From: Carnobacterium_A sp036639135
GTDB lineage: Bacteria; Bacillota; Bacilli; Lactobacillales; Carnobacteriaceae
Assembly (NCBI GenBank): GCA_036639135.1
Contig: JAVWJE010000095.1
Location: 1-6,407 of the forward strand
Reading direction: 5' to 3'
DNA length: 6,407 nucleotides
This document shows, piece after piece, positions 1-5,919 of the stretch. Both the position numbers and the translations under genes were made by a program. The number at the start of each line of letters is the position of its first letter. Position 1 is the stretch's first letter. Below the pieces are notes generated by a model that ran no database searches, was not told the DNA's origin, and saw nothing but the letters and a program-made list of their open reading frames with translations.

Positions 1-1036
1 CTCCCATAGCAACTACTTCGTCAGGGTTAACTGATTTGTTTGGTTCTTTGCCTGTTTCTTTGCGAACAGCTTCTACTACTGCAGGAATACGAGTAGATCC
101 ACCAACTAAGATGATTTCATCTACTTCTGAAGCAGAAAGTCCAGCGTCTTTTAAAGCCTGGCGAACAGGGTTTTTTGTGCGTTCTACTAAATCATATGTT
201 AATTCATCAAATTTAGCACGAGTTAAGTTAACTTCTAAGTGTAAAGGACCTGATTCTCCAGCTGTAATGAATGGCAAGCTGATTTGTGTTGAAGTAACAC
301 CTGATAAATCTTTTTTAGCTTTTTCAGCTGCATCTTTCAAACGTTGAACGGCCATTTTATCTTTTGATAAATCAATTCCGTTATCTTTTTTGAACTCTTC
401 TGCTAAAAATGTAATAATTTTTTCATCAAAGTCGTCTCCACCTAAGTGGTTATCTCCAGCTGTTGAAAGAACATCAAATACACCGTCGCCTAACTCAAGG
501 ATAGATACATCAAAAGTACCACCACCAAGGTCAAATACAAGTACCTTTTCTTCTTTATCTGTTTTGTCTAAGCCATAAGCTAATGCTGCTGCAGTTGGCT
601 CATTAATGATTCTTTCTACTTCTAAACCAGCAATTTTACCTGCATCTTTAGTGGCTTGACGTTGTGCATCGTTGAAATAAGCAGGGACTGTGATAACAGC
701 TTTCTCTACTTTTTCGCCTAAATAGCTTTCAGCATAACCTTTTAGATATTGTAAGATTGTTGCTGAGATTTCTTGAGGTGTATATTTTTTGCCATCAACA
801 TCAACAGAATAACCAGCTTCACCAATATGACGTTTAATTGAACCAATCGTGTTTGGGTTTGTAACTGCTTGGCGTTTTGCAACTTCCCCTACTTGCATTT
901 CTCCATTTTTAAAAGCTACAACAGACGGTGTTGTTCTGTTTCCTTCTGGATTTGCTACAATTTTAGCTTCTCCACCTTCTAAAATAGCCACTGCTGAATT
1001 TGTTGTACCTAAATCAATACCAATTATTTTACTCAT
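1..1036 (-). CDS. dnaK: Molecular chaperone DnaK (Hsp70), N-terminal part; 3' end outside window
   Basis: DnaK is the cytosolic ATP-dependent Hsp70 that binds exposed hydrophobic segments of unfolded proteins, working with DnaJ and GrpE. I translated the first 345 codons from the ATG at 1036. They cover nearly all of the ATPase domain and no substrate-binding domain. Visible motifs are GIDLGTTNS (residues 6-14), the lysine equivalent to the catalytic one in SIKRHIG (K68), ITVPAYFND (115-123), DLGGGTFD (169-176), AGDNHLGGDDFD (193-204) and VGGSTRIP (311-318). The segment around residues 72-88 is short, as in Gram-positive DnaK, which lacks an insert found in proteobacteria. The residue matching E. 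coli T199 is N196; B. subtilis DnaK also has Asn there. A GAGGG site lies 8 nt before the ATG. It follows grpE by 54 nt with no terminator visible, so it should be cotranscribed from the CIRCE-controlled promoter. The frame is open to the window edge. Confidence 0.98.
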   Translation of the reverse strand, partial: MSKIIGIDLGTTNSAVAILEGGEAKIVANPEGNRTTPSVVAFKNGEMQVGEVAKRQAVTNPNTIGSIKRHIGEAGYSVDVDGKKYTPQEISATILQYLKGYAESYLGEKVEKAVITVPAYFNDAQRQATKDAGKIAGLEVERIINEPTAAALAYGLDKTDKEEKVLVFDLGGGTFDVSILELGDGVFDVLSTAGDNHLGGDDFDEKIITFLAEEFKKDNGIDLSKDKMAVQRLKDAAEKAKKDLSGVTSTQISLPFITAGESGPLHLEVNLTRAKFDELTYDLVERTKNPVRQALKDAGLSASEVDEIILVGGSTRIPAVVEAVRKETGKEPNKSVNPDEVVAMG

Positions 1037-1090
1037 AGTTAATTCCCTCTTTTTTTTATATTTTTTATTTCTAGTTTTTACTTTTAAGTT

Positions 1091-1645
1091 TTATTGAGCA
1101 ACAATAACCATTGCTGGTCTCAAAACTCTATCTTTTAAAGAGTAACCTTTTTGGAATACATTTACAACTGTATCGACTTCTTGACCCTCTTCTAAAGGTG
1201 CTGTTTGAATGGCTTGATGATAATTTGGATCAAAAGGTTGATTCAAAGGATCAATAACTTGAATTCCTTCATTTTCTAATGCAACTTTAAAAGAGTCCAT
1301 TACCATTTCTAATCCTTTTTTTAAGCTTTTTCCTTGATCGTCCGTAACCTCGATTGCTAATGCACGTTCTAGATTATCAATTACTGGCAACAACTCTGTA
1401 GCCAAAGATTGTGAACGATACTTTGCAGTATCTTCTTTTTCTTTTTGGTTTCTTTTACGTATGTTAGCTAACTCAGCTTGTAGACGAAGATATTGGTCTT
1501 CTTTCTCATCTAAATCCTTTTTAACTTTCTCTAATTCATCTAATTCTTCAACGATAGTATCCTCTTCAGAATGAATTTCTTCAGTCTCTTCAGCAGAATC
1601 TTCAATAGTATTTCTTATGTTTTCTTCTTCTTTATTTTCACTCAT
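1091..1645 (-). CDS. grpE: GrpE, nucleotide exchange factor of DnaK
   Basis: GrpE is a homodimeric cytosolic cochaperone that releases ADP from DnaK and so resets the chaperone cycle. The 184-residue protein is of normal length. It has a very acidic, probably disordered N-terminus (residues 1-35), then a long charged helical stretch (about 36-80) that fits the dimerising coiled coil, with the family segments LLPVIDNLERAL (85-96) and QPFDPNYHQAI (136-146). The C-terminal beta domain that contacts DnaK carries QKGYSLKDRVLRPAMV (165-180). The ATG is preceded by AAGGAG with 9 nt spacing. The gene begins 20 nt after the hrcA stop codon and is followed by dnaK, the standard class I heat-shock order. 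Control is expected from the promoter and CIRCE upstream of hrcA. An ATG 7 nt upstream is out of frame and too close to the ribosome site to be the start. Confidence 0.98.
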   Translation of the reverse strand: MSENKEEENIRNTIEDSAEETEEIHSEEDTIVEELDELEKVKKDLDEKEDQYLRLQAELANIRKRNQKEKEDTAKYRSQSLATELLPVIDNLERALAIEVTDDQGKSLKKGLEMVMDSFKVALENEGIQVIDPLNQPFDPNYHQAIQTAPLEEGQEVDTVVNVFQKGYSLKDRVLRPAMVIVAQ

Positions 1646-1665
1646 TATACATCGCTCCTTTTTGA

Positions 1666-2703
1666 TTAGTCTTCTATTGAATGGTAGTAATCCAATACTT
1701 TTTTTGAAAGCTCGTTTCTAAAAACATCTACTAAACTAATCATTTTTGAGTATGGCATACTAGTTGGTCCCAACAAGGCAATCGATCCTGATCCATAACC
1801 TAATACGTTGTAACCAGCTGTTATCAAACTAAAACCTTCAAATAACTCTTCATCCAACTCTTGACCAATTCTTACTTCAATTCCACTATGATGAGGAGTT
1901 AATAAATGTGCTAAATCATGTTGATCCTCCATTAAAGAATAAATTAATTTAAATTTTTCAACATCCATTCCATTAGAATAATCTAGCATATTCATCCGAC
2001 CACCAACATGTATTTGATCTTGTCCAGCCTGTAAAATAAATGTATCCAACGCTGAAGATATTCCAAGTGCTGACTTAGCATATTTATTGATTAAAATAGG
2101 TATCTCTGTTTCCAATTTTTTGAATACTTCGATTAATGTATGACCTACTAATCGTTCATTAAAAATATTTACCATCTTTTCTAAGTCATTTGGTTGAATC
2201 GTTTTCGGTAAAGAAAACATCTTATTTTCTACGTGTCCTTTATCTGTCACTAGTATAACCATTACTTTATTTTCTGTTAAAGGAACTAACCTAAAGCCAG
2301 TTAATCGATTATCTTTCAACTCAGGTCCTAAAGATATAGCTGTATAACTAGTTAACTGCGAAAGCAATTCAGCAGACTGGATAACTATTTCATCTAGCTG
2401 ATGAAATTCGTTACTAAATGATTTTCGAATAGCTATTAAATCTTTTTTCTGAACTTCTATCGGATGGACAAGATGATCAACATAAAAACGATACCCTTTA
2501 ATTGAAGGAATTCTTCCTGAAGAAGAATGAGTTTTTTCAATAAACCCTAGTTCCTCTAAACGAACCATTTCATTACGAATGGTAGCGGAACTATAACTTA
2601 ATCCTGCCTCATTCATTAATGTCTTTGATCCAATCGGATTGTCAGAATTAGTATAGAGAAATATGATGGATTTTAAAATGAGAATTTGCCTTTCTGTTAA
2701 CAT
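1666..2703 (-). CDS. hrcA: HrcA, heat-inducible transcription repressor
   Basis: HrcA binds the CIRCE inverted repeat and represses class I heat-shock operons; in the known Firmicutes systems its activity depends on GroEL/ES. The 345-residue protein matches the family's usual length. An N-terminal winged-helix domain occupies about residues 1-75, with PIGSKTL (23-29), SYSSATIRNEM (36-46), LEELGFIEKTHSSSGRIPS (49-67) and GYRFYVDHL (70-78). The middle is the GAF-like and dimerisation portion, including VILVTDKGHVENK (149-161). The conserved C-terminal portion has GIEVRIGQE (274-282), SLITAGY (292-298) and GPTSMPY (312-318). The start is set by GAGGTG, 7 nt before the ATG, and the opening MLTERQ fits HrcA proteins. 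It is the first gene of its operon, and a CIRCE element lies just upstream, so it should regulate itself together with grpE and dnaK. Confidence 0.98.
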   Translation of the reverse strand: MLTERQILILKSIIFLYTNSDNPIGSKTLMNEAGLSYSSATIRNEMVRLEELGFIEKTHSSSGRIPSIKGYRFYVDHLVHPIEVQKKDLIAIRKSFSNEFHQLDEIVIQSAELLSQLTSYTAISLGPELKDNRLTGFRLVPLTENKVMVILVTDKGHVENKMFSLPKTIQPNDLEKMVNIFNERLVGHTLIEVFKKLETEIPILINKYAKSALGISSALDTFILQAGQDQIHVGGRMNMLDYSNGMDVEKFKLIYSLMEDQHDLAHLLTPHHSGIEVRIGQELDEELFEGFSLITAGYNVLGYGSGSIALLGPTSMPYSKMISLVDVFRNELSKKVLDYYHSIED

Positions 2704-2721
2704 AGTACATCACCTCATTAT

Positions 2722-2748
2722 TTAGCACTTAAGACCATTGAGTGCTAA
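2722..2748 (-). promoter_or_regulatory. CIRCE operator (HrcA binding site) upstream of hrcA
   Basis: Two 9-bp arms separated by 9 bp fit the CIRCE consensus TTAGCACTC-N9-GAGTGCTAA. Read on the + strand they are TTAGCACTT (2722-2730), the spacer AAGACCATT and GAGTGCTAA (2740-2748). Only one base departs from consensus, the T at 2730, which unpairs the innermost position of the repeat. The element lies between the predicted transcription start (near 2752) and the hrcA ribosome site, so it would be both an operator in DNA and a possible hairpin at the 5' end of the mRNA. It implies HrcA control of hrcA-grpE-dnaK. Confidence 0.96.
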
Positions 2749-2758
2749 CACAAGTATT

Positions 2759-2787
2759 AATTTACCAAATATATACTATCTTGTCAA
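2759..2787 (-). promoter_or_regulatory. Sigma-A type promoter of the hrcA-grpE-dnaK operon
   Basis: On the minus strand a perfect -35 TTGACA (2787-2782) is followed after 17 bp by TAAATT (2764-2759), a 4 of 6 match to TATAAT. Transcription would start near 2752, a few bases before the CIRCE element, so bound HrcA would block initiation or early elongation. This is the arrangement expected of a class I heat-shock operon. The weak -10 makes its exact position less certain than the -35. Confidence 0.85.
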
Positions 2788-2810
2788 CGATAAAACCTTA
2801 ATTTTTGTAT

Positions 2811-2835
2811 GAATTTTTTTAAAACAAAACTATTT
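2811..2835. repeat. 25-bp direct repeat, copy 1
   Basis: The 25 bases here (GAA, seven T, four A, then CAAAACTATTT) are identical to those at 2877-2901, in the same orientation, 66 bp apart start to start. The match ends sharply on both sides. This copy lies 24 bp upstream of the -35 of the hrcA promoter. The base composition is very A/T-rich, which raises the chance of coincidence, but 25 identical bases are still notable. Confidence 0.75.
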
Positions 2836-2876
2836 CAACACGATAATGATTCGAAACACCCCTTAAGACTTGCAAA

Positions 2877-2901
2877 GAATTTTTTTAAAACAAAACTATT
2901 T
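2877..2901. repeat. 25-bp direct repeat, copy 2
   Basis: This is the second exact copy of the repeat at 2811-2835. It is followed after 7 bp of A/T sequence by a 12-bp palindrome (2909-2920). No coding function or known element was recognised. A tandem duplication that later diverged between the copies, or paired binding sites for a regulator, would both fit. Confidence 0.75.
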
Positions 2902-2908
2902 ATAATAT

Positions 2909-2920
2909 ATCAAGCTTGAT
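2909..2920. repeat. 12-bp perfect palindrome ATCAAGCTTGAT
   Basis: The 12 bases read the same on both strands, and the symmetry stops at the next base on each side. It lies next to repeat copy 2 and about 120 bp upstream of the -35 of the hrcA promoter. It could be a dimeric regulator site or mere chance; nothing in the sequence decides. Confidence 0.4.
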
Positions 2921-3081
2921 TAAACTGAACTCAAAAAAATCTTCTAGTAAAACTTTGTTACAATCAGCAATATCTTATCCTCATCCTTTCAAACAGTTAA
3001 TAATAACAGGAATATCTAAAAATTCGAATATGCTAATACGACTTTTTCTTTTTTCGTTTATATGTCTATTTGATTTAGACT

Positions 3082-3120
3082 AAAAAAATAAACCCTTTGT
3101 TTTTAGAAAAAAACAAAAGA
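3082..3120 (-). terminator. Candidate intrinsic terminator of truB-ribF
   Basis: Read on the minus strand, CTTTTGTTTTT (3119-3109) can pair with AAAAACAAAGG (3104-3094) around a 4-nt loop. The stem is 11 bp with one G-U pair, and a further G-U pair is possible at 3120/3093. It is followed directly by TTTATTTTTTT (3092-3082). The stem has few G-C pairs, so it should be weaker than the rbfA terminator. It lies 65 nt past the ribF stop codon, a sensible place for the end of the operon. Confidence 0.65.
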
Positions 3121-3184
3121 TTTTACTTTTAATTTGTATGAAAATTTGTATTGCTAAAAAAATAAAGCAGCCATTGTTCGAATT

Positions 3185-4129
3185 CTAGCTATTTTCTAAA
3201 AAATAGTTTCGTGTATTTTGTTCATCATCTTGTAACTGTGCAATTAATGCCTCAATGGAATTAAATTTCCATTCATCTCTTAAATAATGTAGCCAAAAAA
3301 CAGTTACTTTCTCGCCATATATATCTTGATTAAAGTCCAATATATATACCTCGACTGTTAATGAACGACTAGCTTCGAATGTAATATTATGTCCTATTGA
3401 CGCCATTCCTTGATAGCGTACATTGCCGATCATAATTTCAACAACATAAACGCCAACAACAGGTAATTGTATCTCTTTTGTTACATTAATATTGGCTGTT
3501 GGAAAACCTAGTAACCTTCCGCGAGCATCTCCATGAATGACACGCCCAGTTGTCTCATAAGTATAGCCTAATAAACGATTAGCTTCTTGCATGTCTCCAC
3601 TATCTATTGCTTTTCTAATTCTGGTAGAGCTAATTTTAGAATCGTTGGTCATTTGCTTTTCAATGACCACAATTTCAAAACGATTCTTAGAATACCGCGG
3701 TAAGTGTTCCATCGAAGCTATCTCTTTTTTCCCATATGTGTAATCAAAACCAGCAACGACTATTTTTGCATTTAAGTCCACAATATATAAATCGACAAAA
3801 GATTGTGGAACTAAAGAAGCAAAGGAAGATGTAAATTCTATTTCGTATAAAATATCTACACCTAAGCTAGCCATCATGGCTTCTTTTTTTTCTGTAGTTG
3901 ACAAATAAAGCATATCTTCAGCTGCTATCTTTTTAAAAACAATCGAAGGGTGTTGGTTGAAAGTCATTACTGCTAATTTATAATTATTTTTTACAGCAAA
4001 CTGTTTAGCACGATTAATGACTTCCTGATGACCTCTATGAACGCCATCAAAAAAACCTAATGCCAAAACAACATTCCCTGAAGGAATTTGGCTTTTTTTA
4101 TAAGGGTGACGCAGTTTAATTATTTGCAT
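3185..4129 (-). CDS. ribF: Bifunctional riboflavin kinase / FMN adenylyltransferase (FAD synthetase) RibF
   Basis: RibF phosphorylates riboflavin to FMN and then adenylates FMN to FAD in the cytosol. The 314-residue protein has the usual two-domain length. The N-terminal FMN adenylyltransferase (about 1-180) shows the nucleotidyltransferase motif GFFDGVHRGH (25-34) and ISSTRIR (166-172). The C-terminal riboflavin kinase (about 183-305) shows GRVIHGDARGRLLGFPTAN (195-213), including the PTAN nucleotide-binding motif, and E260 in SLTVEVYILDF, where the family has its catalytic glutamate. Both active sites therefore look intact. The ATG is preceded by AAAGGAG with 10 nt spacing; this site overlaps the stop codon of truB, 15 nt upstream, which suggests translational coupling. 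truB-ribF pairing is common in Firmicutes. No FMN riboswitch is present in front of the operon, as is usual for ribF outside the riboflavin biosynthesis operon. Confidence 0.97.
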   Translation of the reverse strand: MQIIKLRHPYKKSQIPSGNVVLALGFFDGVHRGHQEVINRAKQFAVKNNYKLAVMTFNQHPSIVFKKIAAEDMLYLSTTEKKEAMMASLGVDILYEIEFTSSFASLVPQSFVDLYIVDLNAKIVVAGFDYTYGKKEIASMEHLPRYSKNRFEIVVIEKQMTNDSKISSTRIRKAIDSGDMQEANRLLGYTYETTGRVIHGDARGRLLGFPTANINVTKEIQLPVVGVYVVEIMIGNVRYQGMASIGHNITFEASRSLTVEVYILDFNQDIYGEKVTVFWLHYLRDEWKFNSIEALIAQLQDDEQNTRNYFLENS

Positions 4130-4144
4130 TGTAGAAAAGCTCCT

Positions 4145-5062
4145 TTACTGAAATGATCGTAATCCTTTTATTGGTTTTACACAATTTTCTTTAATTGGAT
4201 GCTTTCCATAAATACTCCAAGCTAAACCTTCATACATAATAACTAATGGGAATGTGACTTGATTACCGAAAATATCCAATGGTAAAACTGCACCATTTTT
4301 TACTTTGTTCCAAAGTGATTCATCTATTTCAACTGAGTCAAGTTCTTTTATACCGTATTCTAAAGGGAATAAGCTTTCTTGAATTGTTTGGTCAGTCATT
4401 TGATCAGCTACTTGCGATAAAGTTAAACAATCTTTTGATTGAAATGTCCCACTAGATGTACGAGTTAAATCAGACATATGTGCTGGATAGCCTAAAGATT
4501 CGCCTAAATCTACCGATAACGTTCTTACATATGTTCCTTTACCACAATCTACTTCAAACCTCCACGATACCGTTTTTTCGTTTTCATCAAAAACTGGTCT
4601 TGTTGTACGAATGAATTTTTTAATTGTAGCCTTTCTACTTGGTCTCTCAACTGTTTCACCGGCTCTGGCATATTCATAAAGTCTTTTCCCATTTACTTTT
4701 ACAGCAGAAAACATTGGTGGAATTTGAGTAATGACTCCTTCCATTTTAGCCATTGCTTGATCGATTTCTTCAATGGATGGCATCTTGTTTACAGCTCGGC
4801 GTTCAACAATGTCGCCACTTACATCTTCAGTGGTTGTTGAAAAACCTAGAGTAATTTCTCCAACATAACTTTTCCCTGTTTCCATCATATACTCTACAAC
4901 TTTAGTAGCATTTCCTATGCATATCGGTAAAACACCATCTACATCAGGATCTAATGTTCCAGTATGTCCAATTTTTTTTGTCTTCAATATTTTTCTTAGT
5001 TTAAAGACGCAGTCGTGACTTGTCATACCACGTTCTTTCCATAATGGTAGAATACCATCCAA
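4145..5062 (-). CDS. truB: tRNA pseudouridine(55) synthase TruB
   Basis: TruB converts U55 in the T loop of tRNAs to pseudouridine. The 305-residue protein has the TruB fold motifs: GMTSHDCV (12-19), GHTGTLDPDVDGVLP (32-46) with the catalytic aspartate at D38, KSYVGEI (64-70) with the active-site tyrosine Y66, IPPMFSAVKVNG (114-125) and DCGKGTYVRTL (172-182). A short C-terminal domain follows from about 235. The start is TTG at 5062. It is chosen because the resulting MDGILPLWKERGMTSHD aligns with the N-terminus of B. subtilis and enterococcal TruB, and no in-frame ATG lies nearby. GAAGG (12 nt) and AGGG (7 nt) upstream are candidate ribosome sites. ribF follows after 15 nt. Unlike the usual compact arrangement, truB is separated from rbfA by an unknown gene and appears to have its own promoter. 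Confidence 0.97.
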   Translation of the reverse strand: MDGILPLWKERGMTSHDCVFKLRKILKTKKIGHTGTLDPDVDGVLPICIGNATKVVEYMMETGKSYVGEITLGFSTTTEDVSGDIVERRAVNKMPSIEEIDQAMAKMEGVITQIPPMFSAVKVNGKRLYEYARAGETVERPSRKATIKKFIRTTRPVFDENEKTVSWRFEVDCGKGTYVRTLSVDLGESLGYPAHMSDLTRTSSGTFQSKDCLTLSQVADQMTDQTIQESLFPLEYGIKELDSVEIDESLWNKVKNGAVLPLDIFGNQVTFPLVIMYEGLAWSIYGKHPIKENCVKPIKGLRSFQ

Positions 5063-5080
5063 TATAAATCCCTACCTTCT
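5063..5080 (-). promoter_or_regulatory. Ribosome-binding region supporting the TTG start of truB
   Basis: Upstream of the TTG at 5062 the minus strand reads AGAAGGTAGGG, then ATTTATA. AGGG lies 7 nt from the start codon and the stronger AGAAGG 12 nt from it. Neither site suits any other in-frame start, which supports TTG. An ATG overlapping the next codons is out of frame. Confidence 0.6.
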
Positions 5081-5099
5081 TTTTAACTCTAGCATTCTA

Positions 5100-5127
5100 A
5101 TTCTAACTTAAATTACATTGAAGTAAA
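5100..5127 (-). promoter_or_regulatory. Candidate sigma-A promoter for truB-ribF
   Basis: On the minus strand TTTACT (5127-5122, 4 of 6 to TTGACA) is followed after 16 bp by TAGAAT (5105-5100, 5 of 6 to TATAAT). A second TAGAAT follows immediately (5099-5094). Transcription would start near 5093, giving a leader of about 30 nt before truB. It lies in the 99-bp gap downstream of the unknown gene. The match is reasonable, but such hexamers are frequent in A/T-rich DNA. Confidence 0.55.
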
Positions 5128-5161
5128 GAGAATAGAAAATCTAAATGCTTTCCTACTTTTT

Positions 5162-5758
5162 TTATTTTTTAACGGTAATAAACTCTTTTTCGCGCATTTC
5201 AAATAGTATTTTATTTTTCATTGCTACTTCCACACTAATTGTACGTTGGTATTGTTCTTTCATTAATTCATCGCCCACCCAACAACTATAAAGTTCTATT
5301 TTATCTGAATCTTTAAAATAAGTTTTTAAAAATGATAAAAATCCTGTTTGTTGAGTTTTGTTTACAGCTCTAGCTTCATCCATCATCTTATAATAATCTG
5401 CAACATCTTTTGTCGTAAAGCCATCAGGAACAACTGTGTCATTTTCAATAGGCTCCCATACTGGGAAATCAGTCGTTTGATAAACATATGGCGTACTAAA
5501 ATGCTTTAAAATATCTCCTGATGTAACTAATTCTAAAATTTCAAATGTTCCAACAATATCCGTTTCTTTATCATAAAATTTAATTTGTTCCATAGTCACA
5601 GTATCGTTATTTGTTTGAGCTTGAATATATGATAATACTATTTCATCTGTTACACCATTATCTAACGTATCGCGTGCAATTAAAGCGACTATATTTGGAT
5701 CTTCTGGTGGACGAGTGACTATTTGTTTTTCTGTCCCTATATATGAATATAAACTCAT
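5162..5758 (-). CDS. Uncharacterised acidic 198-residue protein between rbfA and truB
   Basis: I do not recognise this protein. It is soluble-looking, with no signal peptide and no membrane segment, and it is acidic (34 Asp+Glu against 21 Lys+Arg). It opens MSLYSYIG, has an aromatic patch YVYQTTDFPVW (91-101), and near the end IELYSCWVGDE (154-164), which faintly recalls small uncharacterised Firmicutes proteins ending in a similar IELW..W-G-(D/E) block; this is an impression, not a match. The frame also extends upstream to a TTG at 5767, but GGAGG (5772-5768) directly abuts that codon, whereas it stands 9 nt before the ATG at 5758, so I chose the ATG. The gene lies between the rbfA terminator and the truB promoter, so it may be its own transcription unit, or live on read-through. 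I found no convincing promoter of its own (only TTAAAG-N17-TTAAAT, weak) and no terminator after it. Codon use looks like that of its neighbours. Confidence 0.85.
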   Translation of the reverse strand: MSLYSYIGTEKQIVTRPPEDPNIVALIARDTLDNGVTDEIVLSYIQAQTNNDTVTMEQIKFYDKETDIVGTFEILELVTSGDILKHFSTPYVYQTTDFPVWEPIENDTVVPDGFTTKDVADYYKMMDEARAVNKTQQTGFLSFLKTYFKDSDKIELYSCWVGDELMKEQYQRTISVEVAMKNKILFEMREKEFITVKK

Positions 5759-5767
5759 TTTAACCAA

Positions 5768-5772
5768 CCTCC
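5768..5772 (-). promoter_or_regulatory. Shine-Dalgarno GGAGG that sets the start of the unknown gene
   Basis: GGAGG on the minus strand is separated by 9 nt from the ATG at 5758 but by 0 nt from the in-frame TTG at 5767. A ribosome could not use the TTG with this site, so the protein should be 198 residues long rather than 201. Confidence 0.85.
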
Positions 5773-5821
5773 AAATAGTTATTCTTAATTTAAATTTTAA
5801 CTGCTTCTATCTTTAACTTTT

Positions 5822-5856
5822 AAAAAAAACAGGACTGAGACAGTTGTCTCAGCCCC
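5822..5856 (-). terminator. Strong intrinsic terminator of the infB-rbfA operon
   Basis: In the minus-strand transcript GGGGCUGAGAC (5856-5846) pairs with GUCUCAGUCCU (5841-5831) around the 4-nt loop AACU, giving 11 pairs of which two are G-U, followed by G and then eight U (5829-5822). The mismatches in + orientation become G-U pairs only in the minus transcript, which fixes the orientation. It lies 63 nt beyond the rbfA stop codon. A GGCTGAGAC...GTCTCAG core is a common terminator type in Lactobacillales. Confidence 0.93.
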
Positions 5857-5919
5857 ATGTTTATTCTCAAATAATCCAACAATAAAGACAATTTATACTT
5901 TTTAGTCTCTCTGCTTTTA

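Larger units (their letters stand above)
2749..3184. other. Gene-free spacer between ribF and hrcA
   Basis: This very A+T-rich stretch has no open frame with a ribosome site and a recognisable product on either strand. It contains the hrcA promoter near its low end, a pair of identical 25-bp repeats (2811-2835 and 2877-2901), a 12-bp palindrome (2909-2920), and the ribF terminator (3082-3120). I see nothing identifiable between about 2921 and 3081 or between 3121 and 3184. A short TGCT...AGCA pairing at about 3152-3169 is too weak to call. Its length is more than a promoter and a terminator need. Confidence 0.7.

Noticed and set aside
36..1097. Three open frames on the + strand (36-347, 390-578, 849-1097)
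   Set aside because: They lie antisense to dnaK, whose frame is continuous and has every Hsp70 ATPase motif. Their products resemble nothing and they lack sensible ribosome sites.
2701..2716. ATG 7 nt upstream of the hrcA start, and a similar one before grpE (1650-1652)
   Set aside because: Both are out of frame and overlap or nearly touch the ribosome site. The grpE one opens a frame of only four codons (ATG TAT AAT GAG, then TGA).
2870..2906. + strand TATAAT at 2901-2906 as a promoter
   Set aside because: The nearest -35-like hexamer, TTGCAA at 2870, is 25 bp away, and no gene follows on the + strand.
2902..2933. Second minus-strand promoter upstream of hrcA (TTGAGT with TATATT)
   Set aside because: The spacing is 19 bp and the -35 matches at only 4 positions; in DNA this rich in A/T it is not persuasive.
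3064..3080. Inverted repeat GTCTA...TAGAC near the ribF terminator
   Set aside because: The stem is only 5 bp and is not followed by a U tract on either strand.
5063..5161. FMN riboswitch before truB-ribF
   Set aside because: The gap is only 99 bp and shows none of the conserved RFN-element segments.
5128..5165. Terminator after the unknown gene
   Set aside because: AGGAAA can pair with TTTTCT over a 9-nt loop, but the stem is short and no U run follows.
5759..5767. TTG at 5767 as the start of the unknown gene (201 residues)
   Set aside because: The GGAGG site directly abuts the TTG, leaving no spacing; the ATG at 5758 has 9 nt and is the better start.
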